64,000 bases of DNA. It comes from Microvirga sp. (GTDB lineage: Bacteria > Pseudomonadota > Alphaproteobacteria > Rhizobiales > Beijerinckiaceae). The stretch is from contig JAPSLB010000002.1 in assembly GCA_031181145.1 (NCBI GenBank), positions 1 through 64,000 on the forward strand, read 5' to 3'. A program made the position numbers and the translations under genes. Shown here in pieces: positions 54,780 through 63,096 of this stretch; within the stretch, counting starts at the first letter, position 1, and every line of letters begins with the position of its first letter. The notes beneath the pieces were generated by a model. That model ran no database searches, was not told where the DNA came from, and was given only the letters and a program-made list of their open reading frames with translations.

Positions 54780-56110
54780 CGGAGCTCTCCGGGTGGGGAC
54801 GCTACCCTTGGCATCCGTCAGATGTCCTGTCCCCCTCATCCCCCCCCGCAGTACCGCCTCTCATGACCTCACATACAGGTCTGGTGGCACGCGGGAACGG
54901 GCGTGCCTACGGCGATGCCGCCATCGGAGAGCGGGTGACGCTCGTCACCCGGCGGCTCGACCGTATCCGCGCCTTCGACCATGCGACGGGCCGGGTTCGC
55001 GTGGAGGCGGGCCTGCTTCTCGCGGACCTCCTGGACGTGATGGTGCCGAAGGGGTTCTTCCCCCCCGTGGTGCCGGGCACGAAGTTCGTCACCATCGGCG
55101 GGATGATCGCCTCGGACGTGCACGGCAAGAACCACCACCGGGACGGCGGCTTTGGCGACCACGTGGAGTCCTTGACCCTCGCCTTGCCTGATGGCGGTAT
55201 CGCCGAATGCTCTTCGGCGGAGAACAGCGATCTCTTCCGCGCCACGATCGGCGGAATGGGGCTGACGGGAACGATCCTCGAAGCTACCTTTCGCCTGAGG
55301 CCCGTCGAAACCGGATGGATGCGCCAGCAGACGATCGTCGCGTCCTGTCTCGACGAGGCGCTCGAGGGGCTGCGGGCCAGCAGCGACGCCACCTACTCGG
55401 TGGCATGGATCGATTGCCTGGCCAAAGGCCCATCCCTCGGCCGCTCTCTGATTTATGTCGCGGAGCACGCCACGCTCCGGGATCTGGACGCCCTGCGGCC
55501 TGGAGCAAAAGCCTTTTTCCCGTCGCGCTCGGGGCGGCTTTCGATTCCGCTTGACCTCCCGCCTTTTGCCCTCAACCGGCACTCTGTGGCCGCGTTCAAC
55601 GAGATGTACTTCCGGGTCGGGGCGATGAAGGCCGGATATCCCTTTCTCGTGCACTGGAATCCATACTTCTTCCCGCTCGACGGCATCGGCGACTGGAACC
55701 GCATCTATGGCCGCAGAGGCTTCCTCCAGTACCAGTGCGTCATCCCGACGGCTCATGCGGGACCCGCCCTGAGCGGCCTGCTCGACCGGATCTCACAGCG
55801 GGGCCTTGCCTCCTTCCTGGCCGTTCTCAAGCAGATGGGCCCAAGCCATGGCGATCTGTCCTTTCCGATGGAGGGCTTCACCCTCGCTCTCGACCTGCCC
55901 GTGAGCGAGGGCGTCTTCCCGCTGCTCGACGATCTCGACAGGATAGTGGTCGAAGCCGGGGGGCGGCTCTATCTCGCCAAGGATGCGCGACAATCGCCTT
56001 CTACTTTCGAAGCCGGCTACTCGGGATTGCCTCGGTTCCGCGACCTGCGGCGGGCGATCGGAGCAACCGGCCGGATCTCCTCCCGCTTATCTGCACGACT
56101 TGGAATCTGA
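54776..56110 (+). CDS. DprE1-like FAD-dependent oxidase (decaprenylphosphoryl-ribose 2'-oxidase family)
   Basis: Flavoprotein of 444 residues with an FAD-binding type 4 domain (RGNGRAYGDAAIGE, PGTKFVTIGGMIASDVHGKNHH, FGDHVESLTLALPDGG). In the mycobacterial pathway this enzyme oxidises the 2'-OH of polyprenylphosphoryl ribose to a keto intermediate. His-116 in HGKNHH, position 371 and Lys-402 in AKDAR keep the spacing of mycobacterial His-132, Cys-387 and Lys-418. Position 371 is Ala, not Cys. ATG overlaps the GtrA stop (ATGA) and AAGGAG is upstream. It pairs with the next gene for epimerisation to arabinose. Confidence 0.88.
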   Translation: MTELSGWGRYPWHPSDVLSPSSPPAVPPLMTSHTGLVARGNGRAYGDAAIGERVTLVTRRLDRIRAFDHATGRVRVEAGLLLADLLDVMVPKGFFPPVVPGTKFVTIGGMIASDVHGKNHHRDGGFGDHVESLTLALPDGGIAECSSAENSDLFRATIGGMGLTGTILEATFRLRPVETGWMRQQTIVASCLDEALEGLRASSDATYSVAWIDCLAKGPSLGRSLIYVAEHATLRDLDALRPGAKAFFPSRSGRLSIPLDLPPFALNRHSVAAFNEMYFRVGAMKAGYPFLVHWNPYFFPLDGIGDWNRIYGRRGFLQYQCVIPTAHAGPALSGLLDRISQRGLASFLAVLKQMGPSHGDLSFPMEGFTLALDLPVSEGVFPLLDDLDRIVVEAGGRLYLAKDARQSPSTFEAGYSGLPRFRDLRRAIGATGRISSRLSARLGI

Positions 56111-56853
56111 TGAACGCATCTCGAACCCTCCTTCTCGTCGGCGGCACGTCGGACATCGGACGCGCCACCGCGCTCTGCTATGCGCAGGCCGGCTGGCGCG
56201 TGCTGCTAGCGGCGCGCCGAGAGGATGACGCAAAGCGCAACGCCGACGACATCGCGGTCCGGACCGGCGCTGAAGTCACCGTCCACCGGCTCGATATTCT
56301 CGAGACGAGCCGCTTTCAGACGTTCGTCGACGGGCTCCCGCAACTCCCCGATACGGTAGTGTGCGTGGTCGGCGAGCTCGGCGACCAGCAGCGGGGACAG
56401 ACGGATCTCTCCCACGCAACGCAGATCCTGCGCACCAATTTCGAAGGCCCCGCCCTACTGCTCGGGGCGTTCGCGGAACGCTTTCTCGAACGCGGCTCAG
56501 GCACCATCGTCGGTGTGAGCTCGGTGGCGGGCGACCGTGGGCGCGGCTCGAACTATCTGTATGGGGCTGCCAAAGCCGGATTTACGGCTTTCCTGTCGGG
56601 ACTGCGCAACCGCCTTGCTCCGGCGGGACTGCGCGTCGTCACGGTCAAGCCCGGTTTCGTGCGCACGCAGATGACCGCCGGGATGAAACTTCCTCCCGTT
56701 CTTACGGCAGAGGCCGAGGAAGTCGGTCGGAGAATCTTCACGGCCGCCGAGAACAGGAAGAGCGATGTCATTTACGTGCGACCGGTCTGGCGACCTGTGA
56801 TGATGATCATAGACTCTATTCCCGAACGCATCTTCAAACGCCTTCGCCTCTAG
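56110..56853 (+). CDS. DprE2-like short-chain reductase (decaprenylphosphoryl-2-keto-ribose reductase family)
   Basis: Cytoplasmic SDR protein of 247 residues. The nucleotide site is LLLVGGTSDIGRATA (residues 7-21) and the catalytic residues are Ser-137/138 and Tyr-151 with Lys-155 (SSVAGDRGRGSNYLYGAAKAG). The GGTSDIG form and the C-terminal YVRPVWRPVMMIIDSIPERIFKRLRL tail resemble DprE2. It would reduce the DprE1 keto product to the arabinose form. Its ATG overlaps the DprE1 stop codon (TGATG), and it ends 18 nt before the first membrane paralogue. Confidence 0.87.
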   Translation: MNASRTLLLVGGTSDIGRATALCYAQAGWRVLLAARREDDAKRNADDIAVRTGAEVTVHRLDILETSRFQTFVDGLPQLPDTVVCVVGELGDQQRGQTDLSHATQILRTNFEGPALLLGAFAERFLERGSGTIVGVSSVAGDRGRGSNYLYGAAKAGFTAFLSGLRNRLAPAGLRVVTVKPGFVRTQMTAGMKLPPVLTAEAEEVGRRIFTAAENRKSDVIYVRPVWRPVMMIIDSIPERIFKRLRL

Positions 56854-56871
56854 ACTTCGGGAGAGCCGCCG

Positions 56872-58488
56872 ATGATCGCTTTGTCGGATCGCCGCATACC
56901 CGTTGGGGCCTTCCTCCTCGTAGTGGCAGCAACCTGCGCCCTCCTCCTTTCCCTTCCGGGTCAAACCGTCACGACGCGCTACCTGACCGATCTCCTTCTC
57001 ATTCTCGATGGGGCCTATCGCGTCACCGCGGGCCAAATTCCGAACCAGGATTTTCACACCCCGCTGGGTCCGTTGGCTTACTATCTTCCTGCCGCCGGAT
57101 ATGTTCTCTCTGGCAGCTTGGGCAGCGCCATGCCGGCCGCCATGGCCCTCGTCACACTGGCGCTGTCGATACCGATGCTGCACGTGCTGGGCTCGCGGCT
57201 GCACCCTTTCATCGCGCTTCTGCTCGGGGTGTTCCTGTTGATGATTCTCGCCGTCCCCATCAATCTGGGCGAGGGTATTACGGCGCTGACCTTCGCCAAG
57301 TTCTACAATCGGATCGGATGGGCGGCTTTGGGCACTCTGCTCGTCATGTACCTGCGCCCACGGCAGTTGCGCGGGAGGCAGGATCTTCTGGACATTCTCT
57401 GTGCCGCGGCCCTGACCCTGGCGATGCTCTATACCAAGCTCACCTATGGCATCGTAGCCGTTTCCTTCCTCGTGTTCATGCTGACCGATCGACAGCAGAG
57501 ACGCTGGGTGCTTCCTGCTCTCGGGCTGATCGTCGTCTCCTGCCTGGCAATCGAGATCATCTGGCAATCGTCGCTGTTCTATCTCAACGATTTGTGGTTG
57601 GCTCTCGACGTCGGAGGGCGCCTGCGCGGCACATGGGGGCAGATCGCGGACCACATCCTGGTCAACATGACCGATTACGTCCTGCTCGGCCTGTTCGCGA
57701 GCCTTTCGCTCAGCCGAACCCGCAGTGTTCGCGAGGGGTTCTTTTATCTCTTCTGCGCCGTCACAGGATTTCTCATCGTCAACCAGAATTTCCAGGCTTG
57801 GGGCATCATCGCTCTTCATGCGGCGGCAGCGGTGGCGGCAGAAACCATTCTACGGCAGGAGGAGAAAATCGAACCGGATGCCCGGGCAGGAGCATGGTCC
57901 ACATCAACCGGCACCCGGCTGCTCTTCGTGGCGCTCGTTCTACCGACCATCGTGCATTGCTCCGCCGCATTGGGATTGCATATGATCTCGGCGAGCACAC
58001 GGGCCGGCCAATCCCTTGACCTGCCTCATCTCGAACGGATCCGCCTTGCCAACCTGTGGACATGGGGCGATTACGGTACGGCCAATCGATATCTCACCGC
58101 CTTGCGCGACGGTGTGGAGGCTCTTTCCGAGATCGGCCTGGACGGCAGAAAAGTCCTCGCCCTCGACAGGAGCAACCCCTTTCCCATGATTCTCGGCGCG
58201 CCCCCGCCCAGCGGCGATCTGCCTTGGCTGCAATGGGAACGTACGCTCAATGCTGCCGCCTTCATTCCCGCCGAGACCCTGCTGGCGGAGGCCGATGTGG
58301 TGATGGAGCCCAGGTTCCCTGACAGGAGCTTCACCGAGAATTCAGAGCTCTCGGGTCTGAGCGCACTATACGGCTCATACATCGCCAGCCACTTCGAGAA
58401 CGTGCGTGAGACGGATCATTGGAGAATCCGCCGCCGTCGTCTGGGAGCCGAGCCAAAGGTCGGCATGAATTCTGCGGATCCCTCATGA
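56872..58488 (+). CDS. Polytopic membrane protein, tandem paralogue 1 (candidate GT-C glycosyltransferase)
   Basis: Inner-membrane protein of 538 residues with about ten to eleven helices in the first 380 residues and a soluble C-terminal domain. A conserved block after helix 1, TDLLLILDGAYRVTAGQIPNQDFHTPLGPLAYYLPA, places an Asp-Phe-His-Thr motif in the first outer loop, as GT-C enzymes do with their catalytic acid. A second block, FAKFYNRIGWAALG, is shared with the next two genes. The C-terminal part carries LQWERTLN. I infer a transferase using the polyprenyl-phosphate sugar made by the upstream genes; no family match could be confirmed. GGGAG precedes the ATG. Confidence 0.8.
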   Translation: MIALSDRRIPVGAFLLVVAATCALLLSLPGQTVTTRYLTDLLLILDGAYRVTAGQIPNQDFHTPLGPLAYYLPAAGYVLSGSLGSAMPAAMALVTLALSIPMLHVLGSRLHPFIALLLGVFLLMILAVPINLGEGITALTFAKFYNRIGWAALGTLLVMYLRPRQLRGRQDLLDILCAAALTLAMLYTKLTYGIVAVSFLVFMLTDRQQRRWVLPALGLIVVSCLAIEIIWQSSLFYLNDLWLALDVGGRLRGTWGQIADHILVNMTDYVLLGLFASLSLSRTRSVREGFFYLFCAVTGFLIVNQNFQAWGIIALHAAAAVAAETILRQEEKIEPDARAGAWSTSTGTRLLFVALVLPTIVHCSAALGLHMISASTRAGQSLDLPHLERIRLANLWTWGDYGTANRYLTALRDGVEALSEIGLDGRKVLALDRSNPFPMILGAPPPSGDLPWLQWERTLNAAAFIPAETLLAEADVVMEPRFPDRSFTENSELSGLSALYGSYIASHFENVRETDHWRIRRRRLGAEPKVGMNSADPS

Positions 58489-60110
58489 ACACGCAACCGG
58501 ACGGGATGCGGTCGTCGGCAGGAGCCGTTCTGGTTGGCGCAGCTCTTTTTGCATGTCTCCTGGCAGGTCCAGGCCTGACGATTACCACATCCTATGTGAA
58601 CGACCTTTTCATTTTCCTTGACGGCGCTCACAGGATCGCGTGGGGACAGATCCCGAACCGGGATTTTCATACGGCTCTTGGCCCCCTTTCCTTCTACATT
58701 CCTGCGCTCGGCTACTGGATTTCCGGCACCCTGGGTGGAGCCATGCCGTACGGCATGGCCGTGGTCACGCTCTTCCTGGCTTTCCCCATAGCGTATGTGA
58801 TCGGATCGCGCCTGCAGCCGGTCATCGGCGTTCCTTACGGGCTCTTCTTGCTTCTTGTCCTGGCCGTGCCTGCGAATCTCGGCGAAAGCGTCACGGCGCT
58901 GTCCTTTGCCATGTTCTACAATCGGATCGGGTGGGCCGCCCTGGGCGCTCTTCTCATCATGTACCTGCGGCCGATACGGCCGATACGATGGCAGAACACC
59001 TTCGACGCCCTTTGCGCGACAGTGCTGATCGCGGTGATGCTCTATACGAAGATCACCTATGGTCTCGTGGCGCTCGCTTTTCTGGTCTTCCTGCTGCTCG
59101 ATGCGCGGCAGCGCCGGTGGGTTGCATCCGCACTTGCTTTGACGCTTGTGGGCGGTCTTGTCGTCGAGACTTTCTGGCAATCCACGTCAGCCTATTTCGA
59201 GGATCTCGCTCTGACGGGTCGAGTGAGTGGATCACGAGGCATCGTCGATCTGACTTCGGCCCTCCTCCGGCACTTGGCGGATCTTTGTCTCCTCGCCATT
59301 TTCGCGTTTCTCGTGCTCTGGCGGACCCGCAGACTGCAGGACCTTCTGTTCTTCGGGTTCTGCACGCTTCCCGGCCTCGTTATCCAAAGCCAGAACTCTC
59401 AGCCTTGGGGCGTTCTGACGATCCATGCCGGCGCGGCCGTTGGGGCGCAGATGCTCTTGCGATCGTCGGCAAACCCTTCTCTCCGCAGCGAGAAACTCCC
59501 GCCATTCGGCTCAGGAGCCCCTCTCCTGCTCATGGCGCTGATCCTGCCGACGCTTCTCCACTGCCTCATGACTCTGGGATTTCATACTACCTTGGCCCTC
59601 TCGCGCTCAGGTCAGGCATTCGATCTGCCCCGGTTCGGAGAGATTCGGCTCATTGCGCCATGGCTGTCGAGTGAAAGAACGATGATGCACACGTATCTCG
59701 CAAGCATAGAGGAGGGTGCCCGTGTCCTGGAAAGCCTTCCGGAGAAGCCCAGGAAGGTGTCTGTTCTGGACTTCTCGAACCCCTTCTCGGCGGGGCTCGA
59801 TCTTCCACCTCCGCGCGGCGACAGCGCCTGGCTCCACTGGGGGCGCAACGTCAATGATGTTCATTTCATCCATCCGGGGAAACTGCTTGCCAATGTGGAA
59901 ATACTGATGCTTCCCAAATGGGGCATCAACAACATCCCGTTGAGAACCCTGTATCAGACCTACATCGACGTGACCTTCGAACGGATCCATGATGACGACG
60001 ATTGGACCGTCTACCGCCGCAAGAACCAGGAAGTTGCCGCCAAGGCCCCATCCCCGGGGAACACGAGTCCCGCTTCACGGTTGAGGCTGGGGGGTGGAAC
60101 TCGACCATGA
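58485..60110 (+). CDS. Polytopic membrane protein, tandem paralogue 2 (candidate GT-C glycosyltransferase)
   Basis: Inner-membrane protein of 541 residues, clearly homologous to its neighbours. It shares VNDLFIFLDGAHRIAWGQIPNRDFHTALGPLSFYIPALGYW, GESVTALSFAMFYNRIGWAALGALLIMYLRP and MLYTKITYGLVALAFLVFLLLDARQRRW. The C-terminal outer domain has SVLDFSNPFSAGL, WLHWGRNVND and ILMLPKWGI. The start overlaps the stop of paralogue 1 by four bases (ATGA), and a longer in-frame extension was rejected. Role as in paralogue 1, inferred. Confidence 0.82.
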   Translation: MNTQPDGMRSSAGAVLVGAALFACLLAGPGLTITTSYVNDLFIFLDGAHRIAWGQIPNRDFHTALGPLSFYIPALGYWISGTLGGAMPYGMAVVTLFLAFPIAYVIGSRLQPVIGVPYGLFLLLVLAVPANLGESVTALSFAMFYNRIGWAALGALLIMYLRPIRPIRWQNTFDALCATVLIAVMLYTKITYGLVALAFLVFLLLDARQRRWVASALALTLVGGLVVETFWQSTSAYFEDLALTGRVSGSRGIVDLTSALLRHLADLCLLAIFAFLVLWRTRRLQDLLFFGFCTLPGLVIQSQNSQPWGVLTIHAGAAVGAQMLLRSSANPSLRSEKLPPFGSGAPLLLMALILPTLLHCLMTLGFHTTLALSRSGQAFDLPRFGEIRLIAPWLSSERTMMHTYLASIEEGARVLESLPEKPRKVSVLDFSNPFSAGLDLPPPRGDSAWLHWGRNVNDVHFIHPGKLLANVEILMLPKWGINNIPLRTLYQTYIDVTFERIHDDDDWTVYRRKNQEVAAKAPSPGNTSPASRLRLGGGTRP

Positions 60111-61735
60111 CGGTTTGGACGCAACGCCCAGCACATGTCGCGCTGCTGGTCATTATCGTGGCTGCACTCTGCGCCCTCATGCTCGCATGGCCGGGCCAGA
60201 CGGTCACGACCAAATATGTCAACGATCTCTTCATCTTTCTCGATGGCGTTCACCGCATCGACTCGGGCCAGATCCCGAACCGGGACTTTCATACCGCTCT
60301 AGGCCCCCTCGTCTATTATGCCCCTGCCCTGGGATATTGGCTGACCGGCACGTTCGGCGGAGCTATGCCGGTCGGAATGGCGCTGATCGTTGCAGCCCTG
60401 GCAGTGCCGGCATCCCATGTCCTCAGCTCGCGCTTGCGGCCGGCGCTCGCCATTCCTCTTGGCATCTACCTCATCCTGGTGGCCGCCGTGCCCATCAATC
60501 TGGGCGAGAGTATCAGTGCCCTCTCCTTTGCGATGTTCTACAACCGCATCGGCTGGGCTGCCCTCGGTCTCCTGCTGGTGATGCATCTTCGCCCGGAGCA
60601 TTCCGGACGGCTCCAGCACGGGCTCGACGCCATATGTGCAGCCTTCCTGATCATCCTGATGCTCTATATCAAGATCAGTTACGGAATCGTCGGCATCGGC
60701 TTTCTGATCCTTCTGCTCCTCGATGCCCGTCAGCGTCTCTGGTCCATGAGCGCGCTCGGCCTCATCGCAATCGGCTGCATCTTCGTCGAGCTCTTCTGGG
60801 GTGGGACGAAGGCACACATTGCCGACCTTCTCCTCGCAGGAGAGGTCAGCGGCAGCCTGAAGCCTGTCGACCAGATCGCGCAGCTTCTCCTCAGGAACCT
60901 TCCCGAGTTCACCCTCTTCCTCCTCTTTGCTGGCCTGGCTCTCTGGCGCACCAGGAGCGTCCGTGATCTCCTGTTCTTCGGCTTTAGCGCCGGATCGGGA
61001 TTTCTGCTGATCCTGCAGAACTTTCAAAATTCGGGCATCGTCACCCTGATGGCGGCCGCCGCTGTGGCGGTGGAGCTCATGGCGCGCAGCGACCGGCCGG
61101 CTTCCGAAGTCCGGCGCAGGTCCCTGACGGCTGGCGCGCAGCTTCTGCTTTTCGCCCTCTTGTTGCCGGGAAGCCTTCAACATGCGGCGGCCCTCGGGCT
61201 GCATACAGGGTTGGCAAGCCTGGAACGCGGGCAAGCCGCACCGTTGCCGAAATTCGGAGAGGTCAGGCTCGTCCAGCTCTGGAACGACGGAAACTACCCT
61301 GCATTCAGCCGCTATTTCGCCAGCATCGCAGACGGCGCGCGTGCTTTGTCCGTTCTGGAGCAGGAAACGGATCACGTGCTCGTTCTGGATTTCGTCGGCC
61401 CCTTCTCCGCGGGCCTTGGCCTTGAAGCTCCAACCGGAGACAGCACCTGGCATCACTGGGGCCGCACGGTCAACGAGCACAGCTTCCTTCCGGCCGAGAC
61501 GCTGTTTCATGATGTGCGAATCGTCATGGAGCCGAAATGGCCTATCGACGGCGCAACGACCGCGGGTCTCAAAGCGATCTACGCTGAACACATCAATGAT
61601 CATTTCGAGCTTGCGGGAGAAACCGCCGACTGGCGGGTCTATGTCTTGCGTGCTCCGCCAGCCGAAACAGTCAGTCGCTCAAACGATTCGGACCGCGACG
61701 GCGAGGAGGACGAGATCCTCCCGAGCGGCGGCTAG
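60107..61735 (+). CDS. Polytopic membrane protein, tandem paralogue 3 (candidate GT-C glycosyltransferase)
   Basis: Inner-membrane protein of 542 residues, closest to paralogue 2: VNDLFIFLDGVHRIDSGQIPNRDFHTALGPLVYYAPALGYWLTG, GESISALSFAMFYNRIGWAALG, LLLLDARQRLW, and in the C-terminal domain VLDFVGPFSAGLGLEAPTGDSTWHHWGRTVNE and VMEPKWPID. The start overlaps the stop of paralogue 2 by four bases. It is the last gene of the operon; its stop codon lies three bases from the stop of the convergent GT87-like gene, leaving no room for a normal terminator. Confidence 0.82.
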   Translation: MTVWTQRPAHVALLVIIVAALCALMLAWPGQTVTTKYVNDLFIFLDGVHRIDSGQIPNRDFHTALGPLVYYAPALGYWLTGTFGGAMPVGMALIVAALAVPASHVLSSRLRPALAIPLGIYLILVAAVPINLGESISALSFAMFYNRIGWAALGLLLVMHLRPEHSGRLQHGLDAICAAFLIILMLYIKISYGIVGIGFLILLLLDARQRLWSMSALGLIAIGCIFVELFWGGTKAHIADLLLAGEVSGSLKPVDQIAQLLLRNLPEFTLFLLFAGLALWRTRSVRDLLFFGFSAGSGFLLILQNFQNSGIVTLMAAAAVAVELMARSDRPASEVRRRSLTAGAQLLLFALLLPGSLQHAAALGLHTGLASLERGQAAPLPKFGEVRLVQLWNDGNYPAFSRYFASIADGARALSVLEQETDHVLVLDFVGPFSAGLGLEAPTGDSTWHHWGRTVNEHSFLPAETLFHDVRIVMEPKWPIDGATTAGLKAIYAEHINDHFELAGETADWRVYVLRAPPAETVSRSNDSDRDGEEDEILPSGG

Positions 61736-61738
61736 AAT

Positions 61739-62911
61739 TCACTTCCAGGATGCTCGATGAACCCGGCCCATGCGGAACGTTGAAACACTCACAGGCGAGA
61801 TCTCGTTCCGCCGACGCACCTCCGCCACGGCAAGGATGGCGAGACAAAGTACCATGGCCCAACCATAGATCGAGCCGATGGTGAGCTGGATCCAAGCGGG
61901 CTTCGTGAACTGGGCAATGACAAAGGGAACTGGCACGATGAGCAGCAGGGCAACGAGGCGCATCCCAGGTTTGTGCCAGTAGCTCAGGAAGACCGGTAGA
62001 AGAAATAGAGTGTAGTGGATCCAGCCCAGTGGCGAGGCGAGAAGCGACGCAACCAGGGCAATGGCACTCACGGCCATGGCATTCGGCCGACGCCAGAAGG
62101 CCCATGCAGCCAGAAACACGAGAAGCGCAAGACTGGCCATCACTCCGAGAAGCGGTACGCCGGCGCGAGCCGCGAAACCTGCAAAGGAGGTGTTGGTGAG
62201 GAAGAACGCTCGCTCCTTGTCGGAGGCGATCAGCTCGAACCATTGCCGGTAGACATCGAGGCCATAAATGAACAGCGGGATGGTACTGATGACGACAGCC
62301 GTGGCCAACGCCGCAAACGCCGGCCGCCAATAGCCCGAAAGAAGCAGCAGAACCGGCCATACAAGGAAATTCGGTTTCATCGAGACTAGAAGCCCGATGA
62401 GGATTCCGGCAACCCAAACCCCTCCGCGCTCGAGAAGAAGCCATCCAGCAATGGCCGTGAAGGCGAGCGGCAGGTAGATCTGCCCCAGAAAAAGAGTATC
62501 CCAGAACCCGGCGAGGGCAAAAGCCCATATGGCCATGATCGGAGCCTGGGGGCTCCGGAAGCGCCATGCAAGGAGGAGAACGGCAGCAATGTAGAATGCG
62601 ATCGAGACCCAACGCCAGGTTTCGAAGGCTGCGCGCGGATCCGGAGCATCAAGGAGCTGGAACAGAAGCGCCGAGATGGGCGGGTTGAGATTGGGGTTCC
62701 AGGATTCGAAGCCTGGCAGTTTCACATGCAATGTCAGTGGATAGACGCCGTAAGGATTCAATCCTTCAGCCGCGGCTCGGCCGGAAGCGACGAACGAACC
62801 AAAATCCCATAGGCCTCTATCATGAGCGATGCGTGGGAATTCCGCCATGATCGCAAGAAACGACAGAACCAGCACAACGAGATTGACGATCCAGCGCGTC
62901 GATGCCGCCAT
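61739..62911 (-). CDS. DUF2029 / GT87-like membrane glycosyltransferase
   Basis: Inner-membrane protein of 390 residues with about ten helices. Family segments are WDFGSFVASGRAAAEGLNPYGVY (Asp early in the first outer loop), SWNPNLNPPISALLFQLL, FALAGFWDTLFLGQIYLPL, GILIGLLVSMKPNFLVWPVLLLL and LLASPLGWIHYTLFLLPVFLSYW. This is the DUF2029 (GT87) pattern, which includes polyprenol-phosphate-mannose-dependent transferases such as PimE. Start at MAASTRW. It is convergent with the arabinan-type operon and may add another sugar to the same polymer (inference). Confidence 0.82.
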   Translation of the reverse strand: MAASTRWIVNLVVLVLSFLAIMAEFPRIAHDRGLWDFGSFVASGRAAAEGLNPYGVYPLTLHVKLPGFESWNPNLNPPISALLFQLLDAPDPRAAFETWRWVSIAFYIAAVLLLAWRFRSPQAPIMAIWAFALAGFWDTLFLGQIYLPLAFTAIAGWLLLERGGVWVAGILIGLLVSMKPNFLVWPVLLLLSGYWRPAFAALATAVVISTIPLFIYGLDVYRQWFELIASDKERAFFLTNTSFAGFAARAGVPLLGVMASLALLVFLAAWAFWRRPNAMAVSAIALVASLLASPLGWIHYTLFLLPVFLSYWHKPGMRLVALLLIVPVPFVIAQFTKPAWIQLTIGSIYGWAMVLCLAILAVAEVRRRNEISPVSVSTFRMGRVHRASWK

Positions 62912-63096
62912 CTGCAATATCCCAACCGATCGAAGCTTGAGTTTAGGCAGAGAAGAACTAGGGCATCGTTCAGTCGAGCACAGCCCCTCGCGAACGTCCA
63001 TCCGCGGCGAACTTGGAACCGCTGACTCTGCAACGAGGTTTACGCATGAGCCAAGCCATTCTGCTTGGTTTTGGTAAAACGAGGTTCTGTCCGCCG

